Below are positions 1-12,126 of a stretch of 64,000 nucleotides of DNA, piece after piece. How positions within the stretch are numbered: position 1 is the first letter of the stretch; each line of letters begins with the position of its first letter. The notes under the pieces were generated by a model. It was not told the origin of the DNA. It saw only the letters and a program-made list of their open reading frames with translations, and did not search any database. The stretch comes from Amia ocellicauda (Eukaryota; Chordata; Actinopteri; Amiiformes; Amiidae), in assembly GCF_036373705.1 (NCBI RefSeq), contig NC_089867.1, positions 15,897,501 through 15,961,500 of the forward strand. The letters are read 5' to 3'. Position numbers and translations under genes: made by a program.

Positions 1-3000
1 TCTCTTCCCACCACATAGCATTAAACTGCGATAGTCATGTTGCAGGCAAAGATGAGTCACCGCTCCAGCAGAAGTGCAGAAGCACTGGGCCCAGTCGCTG
101 CAGACAAGCTGCCACTGCTGTAAAAATAGAGTAAAATCACTATGGAGGGGAAACACATTCAACTTTGTCTTTGACCCTGCTTTCTGTTTTTCATTTGGAT
201 CGATCATTGGGTCTGCTAAAGACGGTCTTCGTCGTTTTTCAATAATCATGTCAGCAGACGTGATTGAGATGCATTTGCATGTCTGTGACGGCCCAGCGTC
301 TCCGATATTAGAGAGAGCGACAGCCCGACAGATGTATCGTTAACCGTCAGGCTATTTTAAGTGCTCTGGCAAATCAACTGGTTCTGTCCTGCTAATAAAA
401 GTCTTTTTGAATTTGAATTAGAGAGGGAGAGAGAGATGATTTCAGTGTCATCTGAGGACAGTGTTGGCCTGGTTGGAGATACGATGACCTCTGACCCTAC
501 TCAGAAGCTCCATGTCTTTCTGCTGTGTGGTGGAAGCAATCACCTTCCAGCCTTCCACAGGCACAACTGTATGCCTTCAAAGAATAACGTCGGAGTATCA
601 TTTACACTCTCCCAGCAAAAGAAAAGAAAGAAAACAAACTTATTACACAGTTTTGCCAGTCATTTATAGCGAAGTGAAGGGAGAGTGAGCCGCAGGGCCA
701 GGTCTCTGAGAGTCAGAGCACTTTGTAGAAGATTTGTATGCACTCGTGTAGCGGAAAGGAAAACCTTATTCAGATCATACACTATAGCAACTCTGTATTC
801 ACTCACAGAGGGGAGTCTGAAGTTGCTGGAGGCTGAAATCTTGACAGATCCTCCAAAAACCCTGCAGGTCTGCTTCAGGAATCCCAGCATGGCAGAAATC
901 ATGTAGGGATTTCTTTGCATGTGTTTTTGTTGGGGGGGGTGGAGATCATCAGCTGAATGAACCATCCTAACACCTCGAGCTGACTTGCAGACTTAAGGAA
1001 TCAGCGAGCGACACAGGCAGGAGTCGTGTGGGCAGCGGCTATGAAACCTGTGAGCTTGAGCTGATGGCACAGCAGCTCCGCAGATACGTGTATTATTTTA
1101 TTTACAATTTGTGTATTTCTCTTATCACACCAGATCTGTCATTTCTCACAGACTTGCCATGTTCACATCAGATTTTTCACAGGCTTGCAACCCTGCACAG
1201 AGATGATAAATTCATACATTTTGCACGGCCTACATGAGCTCATCTTGAAATGTCAGCCGCACTGTTTCGGGGCTGAGTGTCGCAAAAAGCCAATGTGCAG
1301 CAGCTATACAAGACTATTTAATATGTGAGCCAGAAAGAGAGGGAGACCTCACCTTCATTGACCGTTCAATTTGCTCTGTATATCCGCAAAGCAGTGCATT
1401 GGCTCAGCCTCACTCCTACAGCCTGGAAAACGCAGGGACAATGGAGAGAGTGCAGAAATCACCCCCTGCTGCCCAGGGACTAACATCTCCTTCCCTCCGC
1501 CACACAGTACAGCACAGAAAGCTCCTTCATCACAGGCCTGAGGGCTAAAGACAGGCTGCCTCCAAATGGCTTTGTTCTGCATAGATGATTAAAGTAATGA
1601 ATATTTGCAGTTTTATTAATCTGATTAATAATATATTTTAATTAAATCTCAGTAGAAAATAAAATAAAGAGAGTCGAAGTAAAGAAGCTCTAATGAAATG
1701 CAAATAGTGATACATTTCTCCCCTCCAGGTTGCACAGTCTAGTGCATTAATGGGAGCAGTGTATGTTCAGAAGGCTGCGAGGCTCTCCAGCACACAGACT
1801 GACCCCAGGAACAGCTCTGACTGGACATACGGAGGGCAACTCCAACGCCTTACCCCCTCATCTGTACACACAGGCGGCCCTGCTGTGTGATCCATTCTGA
1901 GGTCTTAATCACTGAACTGATTGCTTAATTGGATCAGTTGTACCCTCGTTTCCCAGTCCTGTGTCTTCTGGTTTGGTTGCAGCTCAGCTCTTGGTGAGTA
2001 AACTGTATTCTGAACTGAATTATCGCCAATTACCAATGTTCCACTGAAGCAATGTATTAGTTCAAGTAAGTGATTGAAAGATTAGTTGGAACAGACAAAA
2101 GAGGACACAGAGAGGACTCCAGAAACAGGACTGGGAACCATTGCTTATCACACAAAGGCACTGATTGATTGATTGGTTTAGTTTGTTTATTTTAGCTTAC
2201 ATTGAGAAAGCTATAGGAAATTAAACTGCAGCTGACTGTTTCACATTAGACTGGTTGTCTCCAGCAGAGACCCACAGAGAGAGACAGGTCCTCCAGGACA
2301 GCGCTCTATTGCTACACAGAGGTGTTGAACTTCCTGATGTCAGTATCAGAGCTCTGTGCCTTGCACCTCTGAAGAAGACATGTTAGCACTTCCCTGTACA
2401 TTGTATTTTATATTTTTGTCACACTGAATATCATAACACCCAAAGTCTTGTTTCCTTCTTTCCAATAACTGTGAACTCCTGCGATCATGCTTTGCGACAG
2501 AGGGCTGAACTAAGTCAACGTCAACCATGTGGGATTGAGAATGTATTCAGAAGAGCATTCAAGAGGGCGAGAGAGGCAGACCTTGTGTTTAAGTTGATTT
2601 GATGTTAAGACTAGTGAGTGAGTGACACAGAACTGAGAAATACTGTGTGTCAACCTGCGAAATCCAAACTGGAGTCGGTCCCCGACGCACAGTGACGCGA
2701 GTGAACAGGTTTCAGGATTTGCACGGCAGTCTCCAATTTGCAAGAGAGAGCTGTTTAAACGTGTGAATTAAAATGTGAATGAATCACTGGCAGTCTGACA
2801 CCGACACTGTCAAGGTAAAAGGATGACAAATTCTGTCCTGGCATTCATTTCAGCAGGGAACAAACAGGGCCGGGTAATCTGTGCCTGGGGAGTACGTACA
2901 TAGCGTTTTAGAGAAGGTAAAGCAGGAAGAAGGAAGCAAGCTGTTTTAGTCAGTTTCCTTCTTTGAATTTCCATTTCCATACTTTAAAATATGACCCTGC

Positions 3001-4538
3001 CTGAAAAGCAACCTGCAGACAAGGTGTGCTTATCCATCATTAAAAACCTCATTAAAGCAATGACCGTATTGCCACTGAGACTCAGCCAGGGGTCCTCTCT
3101 CACCAGTGTGTATGGAAACGATGGATTTATGGGGCAATCAGGCGAACCCAGTGATCTGAGTTTGCTCCCTTCCCTGGTTTGCGGAGGCTGCCCACCTCCC
3201 AGGGCCCCGGCGGCAGCAGCAGCACAGAGCAGCCCCCTGCCGCTCAGCCGGGGCGGATACATGTTGGACTCTCTGGCCTCCACCTGAATGCATGTCCTTT
3301 CGGGAGCTGCTGGGCCTGGCACACAACACGGCATGGCACACAGATCAAGCAGGGCCCCCTGTGAACATTAGGGACGGAGGGTTAAGACACATCCACGACA
3401 CAATGAATCAGCCCCCCAGGTAGACAGGGGTGGCGTTGGCATCTCTGCAGGTGAACGCGGCCCCTACCTGAGTCACTCGACTTCTCCAGGAAACTCCGCT
3501 TCCCAACTCAAGACGTTTCCAAGGAGATGTGCGCGGGCGGTGCCCCAGACTCCTCTAATGGGGGCTGTGCATTAGCTGCTGTTAAAAGTCCATTTCATGT
3601 ACCTGTCTTCAGTTAAAACGGGTAATTATATATTATATATATATATATACTGTTAAAAGCATGCCTTGCAAATCATGGGTGTTTCCTGAAACATTATGTC
3701 TGAATAATAACTTTTCTTGAATAAAATGCACTGTAACTTTTAAAGGTTTTACATTTCCTTGCACTTACTTAAGTGAATTAAATTGAACCGGTTTATTTAT
3801 GTGTGTGTGTGTGTCAGTGTCAGTGTCAGTGTGTTCTTGTGAATATTTGCCAGGTTGTGAAATTCATTCACAGATTGCAGAAACACACTGATTCATATCC
3901 CATACAGCTGCACAACTTAGTACTATAACTAATCCACTCAATCCTACACTAGTGCACCAATTTAGAAATACCTGTTTAGTGGCACACGCGAGGGCTCTCT
4001 GGGTTTAGCCGGGTTTAGGTCTGACGGAGAATAGTTATACAGAGTGCAGCAGGAGGATCTGTCAGTGACGCAATCCAGACATATCAGCTGTGTGAGTCAC
4101 TGCTGGCTGTCAGGTGCCTTCGCTTTGGCTTAAGACCTGGCCAGTGTGACTCCCACATCTGAGAGGTTGAGAAGTGCACGACTGTGCTGTGAATTTTGTG
4201 CAGGTTTTAATGCAGGGATAAGAAAAGTGTAAACTAACTCAGAGCAGAGCAGAGCACTTCTAGTCTAATTAGACACACCTGAACCATCACACTATAATTA
4301 AGCTCAAGTGTGGGCAATTAGGCTAATAGTATATCCTTAGATGGATTAAGGGGATTTGACAGTAATATCTTACTGCGTTACTCCGGTTTTACCACCGACT
4401 GTCTGCTGCCTGCTGATCTTTCCATCACTGGAGCTTCACTCAGAAGAGGAAAGGATTGTCCAGGCATGCAGAACACATTTCATTTGAAAGGATTCTGAAT
4501 TACTTCAAATGTATTATTTTATTTTGCAATTTCATTAC
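1..4538. other. Intergenic DNA with no supported gene
   Basis: I read both strands and found no ORF with recognisable protein similarity and no run of phase-compatible exons. The longest open stretch (2991-3287 +, 98 codons) is low-complexity Ala/Pro/Ser and resembles no family I know. Short AT runs (about 3629-3650) and a TG/TGTCAG microsatellite (about 3799-3832) are visible. The stretch looks like ordinary intergenic sequence; regulatory elements cannot be excluded. Confidence 0.6.
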
Positions 4539-4546
4539 AATTACAC

Positions 4547-4838
4547 CAGGGGTGTCAGACTCCAGTACTGGGGGGCCGCAGTGTCTGCTGGTTTTTGGTC
4601 CAACAGGAGCTCCCAATTACTTAATTAGTGTCATTCTTTACTCAGGTAGGCTTATCTAACATTATTTTATTTTTATAGCTGATACAATGTGTCTGACTCA
4701 AAACACTGAACCCACAGAACATTTCAGAGTCTGGAGAGAAGGGTTCAATTAATCAATCTAATTGTTTAATTGAGAGCTGGGCTGGAACAAAACCCAGCAG
4801 ATACTACGGCCCCCCAGGACTGGAGACTGACACCCCTG
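4547..4838. mobile_element. Non-autonomous hAT-type MITE with 8-bp target duplication
   Basis: The 292-bp element begins CAGGGGTGTCA and ends TGACACCCCTG. Its ends are imperfect inverted repeats of about 50 bp. It is flanked on both sides by the same 8-bp direct repeat AATTACAC (4539-4546 and 4839-4846). An 8-bp duplication with a CAGGG start is the hAT superfamily signature. It has no coding capacity, so it would have depended on a transposase supplied elsewhere. Confidence 0.85.
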
Positions 4839-4904
4839 AATTACACCATTACTGTAATTAGTCTGGGTGTAAGAACATGTACAGTCTTGTTCTCCTGCAA
4901 GATC

Positions 4905-4905
<1 letters not shown>

Positions 4906-4954
<49 letters not shown>
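4906..4954. repeat. (ATT)n microsatellite
   Basis: About 16 uninterrupted ATT units lie in AT-rich intergenic DNA between the hAT MITE and dctn3. Confidence 0.95.
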
Positions 4955-4955
<1 letters not shown>

Positions 4956-5706
4956 GTAATTTACATATTATCATGAACATACCTGCTTTTCTACTACAGC
5001 TGCTAACCTATACTATTACTGATGCATACTACTCCTAACCTAAATAATACTATACTATGTTGATTACAAACTATCACTGATATTGGCTGGCATACTACCT
5101 TAAACATAATACATATTCAGTAATAGACCTTGTAAACACATGCAGACAGTATATCTTCAGATACTTTAAATTCCTCTTTAAATTTCTCGGTGGCATCAGA
5201 GAAACATTGCCTGAGATTAAAATACATCTCCTGAACACCTGTTTCTTGCGAGGTAAAATGTTAATATAGATTTCACTGCAATCAAAACAAAATGATGAAG
5301 CACTGAACTGTATGTGAGACTGTACTTTTGTCATCTTGGGCCCTGATTGTGTACAGTGGTTTTATGCTAGGGCAAGGGACCCTAAATAAGGGTCTATATC
5401 AACATTATTGCATTAATAAAGAGCATCAATCTCCCTAAATAAAAAGCCACAGCCCTGTAGTATTTTAGGGAAATATGTTTACTTCACATAATTTGTTTTC
5501 CCTTTTCTCTGCTCTGGACTGGGATCGAATTGAATGTATCACAAAACTCGTGAATGACTCATTATAAAAGTTGTACCTGTCTGCTGCAATGCAAGGCACA
5601 CGTACTTGGTTGATCACTGCCCTCCACTGGCACCATCTGGTCATCACCAACACGTTCAAAACTGGGGTGTGAAACGCAGAGTGGAAGCGCCCTCCTCTCG
5701 CCACAT

Positions 5707-5718
5707 CCAAGATGGCGC
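5707..5718 (+). promoter_or_regulatory. YY1-like motif in the dctn3 promoter
   Basis: CCAAGATGGCGC lies about 95 bp upstream of the dctn3 start codon in a locally GC-rich, TATA-less stretch. It matches the AAGATGGCGC core of YY1 sites, which often sit near the transcription start of housekeeping genes. A second CCAAGATGG overlaps the start codon itself. Function is inferred from motif and position only. Confidence 0.5.
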
Positions 5719-5809
5719 TCTTCCGCCTCCACCACGTTCGTTGCGCTCGACAGTCGCAATTCCTCTGCGTCACGTCCGGCTTTCCCTCACATTATTGTTT
5801 ACAGCCAAG

Positions 5810-7176
5810 ATGGAGGGGGAGCCGTGTGTAGAGAGTCTGGAAAAACGACTACAGGAACTAGAGAGGCGGCTTTATGGGCAGAGGGCTGTCCGTGGCAGTA
5901 AGCCCGTGAAGGTAAGACACACGTTTACGGTTGTCTTCCTCCTATTAACCCCTAAACCTGTCAACGTTGCAAACACCATCCGCATCTCCTATCCTATAGC
6001 GGGTGTGGTCCTCGTCTCTGTCTGAGAATGGTGGCGGATCCCTTGTTCATCCTTTCTTACACCCTCTCCTGTCTTCCCTCTCTCCGGCAGTGTGCCGAGG
6101 CTCTGGTGAGGGTTCAGACGTCCCTGGCCAGCACGGCCAACAAGCGGGAGCGAGTGAAGATCCTGCACAAGAAGAGTGAGCAGAGCGCATGCGTGGTCTG
6201 ACTGCAGCTGCAGCTGTCTGCGCAATTCCCCTGCGTCTGCGCAGCATTAACCGCCCGGTCCACTTACCCTTGTTAGGCAGCTGTGAGGGTGCCATCATGC
6301 ATCTGTTCCCTGAGGACTGCACCTTGAGCAGGGCAGGTCATAACTATACAGTGCGGCCCAAGCAAAGCAATGCTGCGCTAGTAACTTGGTGCAGAAGATG
6401 ATTGCATCTCCAGTAAGCCTATGTAGCTGAGAGATTTTGGCTCCAAATAACTTAAAAACACGGGGGTAGTCCAAAGATCATTGGGCAGTTACATCAAAAA
6501 ATATGAATGGTTGCATAAGCTCACACACACACACACAGAGGATATGTAAAAAAGACTGTTGTTTGTGTTGCACAAGGGATTTTCAGTCCCAGCCATAGGT
6601 GTCCATTCCTCCGGACTCCACATGAGCCAGAGCGTGGCTGTGACTAACTCTGCTCCTGTCCTCCGCAGTCGAGGACCTGATGAAGTACCTGGACCCCCAG
6701 TTTACGGAGCGGATCGCCATCCCCGACGCCATGAAGCTGGAGTTTATTCTGGCAGGTGAGTTGTGTGGTGTGGGTCTGTAAGTGTGTATTGAGTTGTGAG
6801 CACTAACGGTCTTATACATCCCTTTTCCTCCACCTCCCTGTGCAGAGGAGGACTTCCTGCTGTCTCAGGCGTCTCTGCTGGAGCAGGTCAGCAATCTCCA
6901 ACCCCTGCTGGACAGTCCACACATCGCAGGTTAGTGGCGCTGCCCCCGCTCTGTCTTATTGCCCTGAGACGAGGGTATCAAGCTGGCTTGTGACTTGTGA
7001 GAGTCCAGCCTGTAGGCGAGGCTGTTCTGTGCATGCTGCTCCTGAGGGGACACTAACACCTGTCTCTTCTCCGCACAGCGGTCCCTGACCATGCTGCCAG
7101 GCTGCAGCGGCTGGCACAGATCCACATCAAACAGCAGGTATGAGCGCTGAGCTGCCCCCTCTTCTTCCCATGTGTC

Positions 7177-7219
<43 letters not shown>

Positions 7220-7735
7220 GGGTGAAGCTCATCTCCTCGCAGCAGAGCAGATGTGAGGCAACCTGTGGCCAACAAGTCTTGATTTCTGCTATATTGTATC
7301 TGTCATACAAGAGAGCAGCAGCTGAAAGAAGCTGAGTCCGATTCCTCTCCCAGTGTTTGAGTGTGTGTGTGTGTGTTTCCACAGGATAAGTCCGAGGCTC
7401 TAACCGAGGAAGTGAAGAAGCAGTTTGAAGATTACAACAAGATGGTATCCTTCTCAGGTCTGGCTGCTCCTTTAAACGGGCCCCCAGGTTACTGTCAGTA
7501 TAATAAACAAGTAGGGGCCTCACCTGCAGGGCATGCTTCCCACGGCAGAGACGGCAGGAAGTGAGTTTACTGAAAGGAATGGGAAGCTTTTGTCGCAGTG
7601 GGTTTGGGCCGTGCCGGGATGTGCTGTGTGGGCAGACAGATGTGCTCCTTGACTCCAGCCCAGATGTTCCTGCTGTCCAAGCAGTTCTCTCAGTGGGACG
7701 AGACCCTGCGAGCGCTGGAGGGCAGTGGGCAGTAA
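5810..7735 (+). CDS. dctn3: Dynactin subunit 3 (p22/p24), 7 coding exons
   Basis: Small subunit of the dynactin shoulder, which works with cytoplasmic dynein in vesicle, spindle and midbody transport. Coding exons read from splice sites and phase are 5810-5911, 6091-6175, 6669-6755, 6846-6929, 7079-7137, 7385-7444 and 7664-7735; they join without a shift to 182 residues (human 186). Recognisable family blocks are [50 protein letters not shown] and [11 protein letters not shown]. The protein is mainly alpha-helical and charged, as expected for the shoulder bundle. Intron 5 carries a long CT tract (about 7176-7216) before its acceptor. The last exon was placed at the second of two close AGs because only that keeps phase and family sequence. 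Start choice rests on family length and N-terminal similarity. rpp25l follows on the same strand, as in human 9p13. Confidence 0.93.
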
Positions 7736-7824
7736 CCGGAATAACCACCGAGGGGCAGCCAGTCACACAAAGAATCCTCCACCGCATGTCACACGAGGAC
7801 ACAAGAAGAACAGGGCTAGTGCTG

Positions 7825-7830
7825 ATTAAA
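7825..7830 (+). terminator. Candidate dctn3 polyadenylation signal
   Basis: ATTAAA lies 90 bp past the dctn3 stop. A canonical AATAAA occurs further on at 8223-8228. Which one is used cannot be told from sequence. Confidence 0.4.
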
Positions 7831-8290
7831 CAATGTTATTTAAACACAAGTGCAGCCTTTACAGCGCCCTTGATATGAGCTGATATAATTTCTTTCCCAG
7901 ACACAGTTATGTGCTGTTGACGACGTGAATGCTGTGCTGTGCGTTTGTACTGCAGCTCCAGCTAGTTGCCATTCAGATCCACTGACGCGCACAGTCTGTA
8001 CTAGGCCCTAGTTCGGAATCATTATCTGGAGTCTAAATACAATTGAAACTCCCTCCCTCAGTTTAGGTCCTGTTGCAGGCCTGTGTTTTCAGTGCAGGTG
8101 TGAAGCACTGAGAATAAGGTGCTGGTTGTATCGAACACATGCAGTGTTAGTGGATCTCTGCACTGGAGATGACTGTCCCCTTATTTGCTTGTCATAACCT
8201 GTGCTGTTTTAATAAGGACCACAATAAACTTAAATTATTCAACTAAACTTCTCTATGAATGTTTTGTTTGTTTGAGGTTTGTGTATTATA

Positions 8291-9171
8291 CACCGATCAG
8301 CCATAACACTATGACCACGTGCCTAATATTGTGTAGGTCCCCCTTTTGCCCCCAAAACAGCCCTGACCGTCGAGGCGTGGACTCCACTAGACCTCTGAAG
8401 GTGTGCTGTGGTATCTGGCACCAAGACGTTAGCAGCAGATCCTTTAAGTCCTGTAAGTTGCGAGGTGGGGCCTCCATGGATCGGACTTGTTTGTCCAGCA
8501 CATCCCACAGATGCTCGATTGGATTGAGATTTGGGGAATTTGGAGGCCAAGTCAACACCTTGAACTCGTGATTCATCAGACCAGGCCACCTTCTTCCATT
8601 GCTCCGTGGTCCAGTTCTGATGCTCACGTACCCATTGTAGGCGCTTTCGGCAGTGGACAGGGGTCAGCATGGGCGTCCTGACTGGTCTGCGGCTACGCAG
8701 CCCCATACGCAACAAACTGCGATGCACTGTGTGTTCTGACACCTTTCTATCAGAACCAGCAATTTGAGCTACAGTAGCTCGTCTGTTGGATCGGACCACA
8801 CAGGCCAGCCTTCACTCCCCACGTGCATCAGTGAGTCTTGGCCGCCCATGACCCTGTCGCCGGTTCACCGCTTTTCCCTCCTTGGACCACTTATGATAGG
8901 TACTGACCACTGCAGACCGGGAACACCCCACAAGAGCTGCAGTTTTGGAGATGCTCTGACCCAGTCGTCTAGCCATCACAATGTGGCCCTTGTCAAAGTC
9001 ACTCAGATCCTTACGCTGCCCATTTTTTGTGCTTCTAAAACATCAACTTTGAGGACAAAATGTTCACTTGCTGCCTAATATATCCCACCCACTGACAGGT
9101 GCCATGATAACGAGATTATCAGTGTTATTCACTTCACCTGTCAGTGGTCATAGTGTTATGGCTGATCGGTG
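8291..9171. mobile_element. Tc1/mariner-type transposon, internally deleted
   Basis: The 881-bp element has perfect 28-bp terminal inverted repeats (8291-8318 and 9144-9171, beginning CACCGATCAGCCATAACACT). It is flanked by TA at 8289-8290 and 9172-9173, the Tc1/mariner target duplication. It holds a broken minus-strand transposase and lies between dctn3 and rpp25l. Intact terminal repeats mean it could have been mobilised in trans. Confidence 0.93.
8323..9010 (-). pseudogene. Broken Tc1-like transposase inside the 8.3-9.2 kb element
   Basis: Read on the minus strand, the N-terminal part shows the paired helix-turn-helix region of Tc1 transposases ([15 protein letters not shown], then [20 protein letters not shown]). 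An in-frame TGA follows the [11 protein letters not shown] block. The catalytic part keeps the first Asp (WSDES). The sequence then jumps, with a frame change, to the C-terminal block WPPNSPNLNPIEHLWDVLD that carries the catalytic Glu. The segment with the second catalytic Asp is missing. With one nonsense codon, one internal deletion and a frameshift this copy cannot encode an active enzyme. Confidence 0.9.
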
Positions 9172-9379
9172 TATATGTAATTATGTAAATTGTAATTTAA
9201 CAATTAAAAACAATATTGTTTGATAATTAAACATCGTGATAAAGTGCTGCTTTCATAGACCAGATTAGCCATAGTTTTGCACTTGTTTGCCTAAAATTAT
9301 ATTCGATTTCTGAAACCAGACAGTCTTCAGCAACAGAAACGGCAGAACGGTGAGAGAACAGTGTTGACAACCCGTCCGA

Positions 9380-9395
9380 ACTACATTTCCCAGCA
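9380..9395 (+). promoter_or_regulatory. ZNF143/THAP11-type motif in the rpp25l promoter
   Basis: ACTACATTTCCCAGCA matches the ACTACAATTCCCAGCA core bound by ZNF143 and THAP11 at many vertebrate housekeeping promoters. It lies about 160 bp before a consensus splice donor (GTGAGT at 9551), which would close a non-coding first exon of rpp25l whose acceptor is the GCAG at 10138-10141. A sister motif occurs in front of smarcc1. Confidence 0.6.
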
Positions 9396-9689
9396 GGCTC
9401 TGCGTTCACTTTGCGGCATTTTACAACAGTCGTACGTGAAGAACGGGCACTGTGAAGTTGCAGTTATGCTGAGCTGCATGCGTGGGTTTTAATGACGGTT
9501 CAATAGCATTTTCCTCTGGGTATCTGCTGACACCGTGAACGCTTGACCGGTGAGTGTAGTTTATAACGGCGCTGAAGTACAGCACAGTGCAGGAGCTCAG
9601 TCTGCGCAGCCAGAGCCGAGGCACATGTGTGAGCTGAGAGACTGGAGCCCCGCACCGCCCCGCACCGCAGGGCCAGTCACATCAGCATG

Positions 9690-9721
9690 CGTGTGTGTGT
9701 GCGTGTGTGTGTGTGTGTGTG
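9690..9721. repeat. (GT)n microsatellite
   Basis: An interrupted GT tract in the predicted 5'UTR intron of rpp25l. Confidence 0.9.
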
Positions 9722-9931
9722 CCAGTGTCTGGGGTTTATTTAAACACATTACTGGACATATATTTCAGCAAGCTGCATTGAAGGGTCTGCATTGTGCATG
9801 TCGGATTCCGCAGAACTTATAAACGTCCACTAGGTGACGCTTTGATCCGCTCTATGCTATGATATGATAATGTGTATGTATTTAAGTCCGTTTACAGATA
9901 ATCCTTAGTAAACGCAGGCTGTTAGACTTTG

Positions 9932-9933
<2 letters not shown>

Positions 9934-9984
<51 letters not shown>
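9934..9984. repeat. (GT)n(AT)n compound microsatellite
   Basis: A GT run passes into a pure AT run of about 19 units, in the predicted 5'UTR intron of rpp25l. Confidence 0.95.
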
Positions 9985-9987
<3 letters not shown>

Positions 9988-10169
9988 TATGTATATAAGC
10001 CTATATGTTCATTTATATGTTTGTAGGCTATGTATGACATTTGTGTGTAATTGTATGGTTGTCCTAGCAGTCTTGCAATTGGGGGGTAGACACTCACAAC
10101 CTTGTCTCTGTGTTGTTTTGTGTGTGTGTTGTGCTGTGCAGGGGTGAGACCCTAAGCTACCCGTGGCCC

Positions 10170-10742
10170 ATGGAGAACTACCGCAAGGCTCGCACAGAGG
10201 AGGAGCCCTGCCCCTGCCCCTTCACCGGGCTGCCCGCCGGCACGCCAGAGATGCGGGTGAAGGACGGCAGCAAGATCCGCAACTTGCTGGGCTTCGCGGC
10301 CGGGCGGCTGGAGGGCGGGGAGGCACGCAGCGTGGTGTTTGTGGGCACGGGACGCAGCGTGGCCAAGGCGGTGAGCTGCGTGGAGGTGCTGAAGCGGCGG
10401 GTGCACGGGCTGCACCAGCTGACCCGCCTGCAGTACCGGCGCACCCAGGAAGTGTGGGAGCCGCTGGAGCCGGCCGCCGGGCTGGACAGCCTCACCGTCA
10501 GCAGGAACGTGCCAGCCGTCTGGATCCTGCTGTCCAAGGACCCCCTGGACGACACCCAGCCAGGGTACCAGCCGCCCGGGTGCTTCGACACGCTGTGGGC
10601 CCAGGCAGCCAAGGAGGAGGGGGCCCCACCGCCGCCCCGCAGGAGGAGAGGCGGCGCCAGTAGGGGCAGAGGGGCGAGGCAGGGAGGTCGCAGGGACGGA
10701 GTGGGGAAGGTACAGAGCCGAGGAGGCGCGGCGCAAGAGTGA
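10170..10742 (+). CDS. rpp25l: Ribonuclease P/MRP p25-like subunit (Alba family)
   Basis: A single coding exon gives a 190-residue protein of the Rpp25/Alba family, nucleic-acid-binding proteins linked to RNase P and RNase MRP. The Alba fold spans roughly residues 25-145, with the family signatures MRVKDGSKIRNLLGFA, AVSCVEVLKRRV, GLHQLTRLQYR and RNVPAVWILLSKDPLD followed by PGYQPPG. The C-terminal tail is basic and Arg/Gly-rich (RRRRGGASRGRGARQGG region), as is common in RNA-binding Alba proteins. The chosen ATG gives MENYRKA, matching the family start; upstream codons belong to intron and 5'UTR because a clear acceptor lies at 10141. The exon is very GC-rich and spawns long antisense ORFs that are composition artefacts. 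rpp25l rather than its paralog rpp25 is favoured by adjacency to dctn3. Confidence 0.92.
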   Translation: MENYRKARTEEEPCPCPFTGLPAGTPEMRVKDGSKIRNLLGFAAGRLEGGEARSVVFVGTGRSVAKAVSCVEVLKRRVHGLHQLTRLQYRRTQEVWEPLEPAAGLDSLTVSRNVPAVWILLSKDPLDDTQPGYQPPGCFDTLWAQAAKEEGAPPPPRRRRGGASRGRGARQGGRRDGVGKVQSRGGAAQE

Positions 10743-11031
10743 GGCCCGAGATCCCGGTGAGGTGCCCTCTCCCACATGTCGCTGTCAGAACCTGGCAGGA
10801 AGGGGGTGTCCGGGTACACAGCAGCTCTTCAGTTTCGTCCTCCATCACCGGTTCACTCTCCCTGTACCCGCCGCACAGCCCTGCCACTGAACTGACCCGA
10901 CTGGAGCTGCCGCCGTGGTCTGAGCTGAGACTGGCAGGGGAAGACAGACCCACCCTGGTGATGGACTGATGGGACAGAAGCTAGAGTTCATTGGGTAGTG
11001 AGTGTTTAGAAAGGAAATGGAGAGAAGAATG

Positions 11032-11037
11032 AATAAA
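11032..11037 (+). terminator. Candidate rpp25l polyadenylation signal
   Basis: AATAAA about 290 bp past the rpp25l stop, in AT-rich sequence. Another lies near 11649. Usage is not determinable here. Confidence 0.4.
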
Positions 11038-11039
11038 TA

Positions 11040-12126
11040 ATCTATAATCTACACAGCTCTCTTTAAAAGGCCAAAATCAGCCAAAAAAGCTGTTTTTTAT
11101 TTTTTAAATGCAACTTGTATTGTTCCAATCTGGGCAATGTTATGTGTACAGATATTTTTGTGTTCGTTCACTTGATGTCATAAACTGGCGATTACAACCT
11201 CACATGAAAACTTGATTGTTTTATTGGTGTTGTAAGATAAAGCATCACGTCAGTGTTGGCTGCCACATATTGCCCTTCCTCTCACCTGGAGGCAAGCATG
11301 CACCGTCACCTTGCCTGTACCTGCACATACACCTGCAATGACAGCACAGAATCCTGTAGATATAATAGATACTGGCCACAGTTTCCACCACCTAAAAGTC
11401 TAGTTTCAGTTCCCTCTTGGGGAGATTGTGTGTTTTGCATCACGATGGTTTCCAATACAGAAGTGGTGTAATTGCATTGTACAGGTTTGTGCAATCGCTT
11501 TACAGTGTGCCGTAATTTGTTGGGGTGAAGGTGTCACAGCACTGCATAAATAACCATGTCTACTAATACTGAGGTATGTGAGTGAAAGCTGTACACTTTC
11601 TGTTTCCATTTTTTTTTTAAATTCGTGCATGGTTGAATTTACGGGGATAATAAACTTAATGAAACTGTTGCTTTTGAATGGAATGACTTCCTCTTTTTAT
11701 TTCTGGCAGTGCAGGAACCTCCAGAGCAGAAACACTGACTGTATCGGAGAGGTCAGGATCATGTGAGGACAGATCATCCGCTCTTTAAAAAGATGCAAAG
11801 GAAGACGAGGGCAAACAAACACAACTGACATCACAGACGTGGTTAATTGTTGTGTTTAAATGCATAAACAATGCTGTTCTCTGTTGCTTGCAGCTGGCAT
11901 TTCAGTGATTTTAGCTATAAATACCTTGAGGGGATACGAAACATTGAGTGCTTGTGAAATTGAAAAAGCAGCTGTTCATTCAACGCAATGTCACTGTGTA
12001 CTGCTGTAGAGCCCTGCAGGGGAGAGTATTAAAGAGAGATTCAAGAGGTTCTCTTCCCTGAAAAGAACCCATTGCAAAGGCAGACAAGCCCAATGAGCAG
12101 GGATTTGCACAGCAGTGGTCAGGTGA
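11040..12126. other. Intergenic / 3'UTR stretch without a supported gene
   Basis: No exon or recognisable repeat family was found. An AATAAA on the minus strand (TTTATT at 11696-11701) could serve the siglec15-like gene, whose stop lies about 430 bp away. The rest is unremarkable AT-rich sequence. Confidence 0.5.

Noticed and set aside
2991-3287. 98-codon ORF near the left end
   Set aside because: No recognisable domain, Ala-rich by composition, isolated, with no splice or promoter support.
7053-7802. 249-codon minus-strand ORF across dctn3
   Set aside because: It crosses dctn3 exons and a CT/GA tract on the opposite strand (Arg-Glu repeats); no homology seen.
10152-10953. Long antisense and alternative-frame ORFs over rpp25l (up to 213 codons)
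   Set aside because: The GC-rich exon depletes stops in every frame. Only the +1 frame shows Alba-family sequence.
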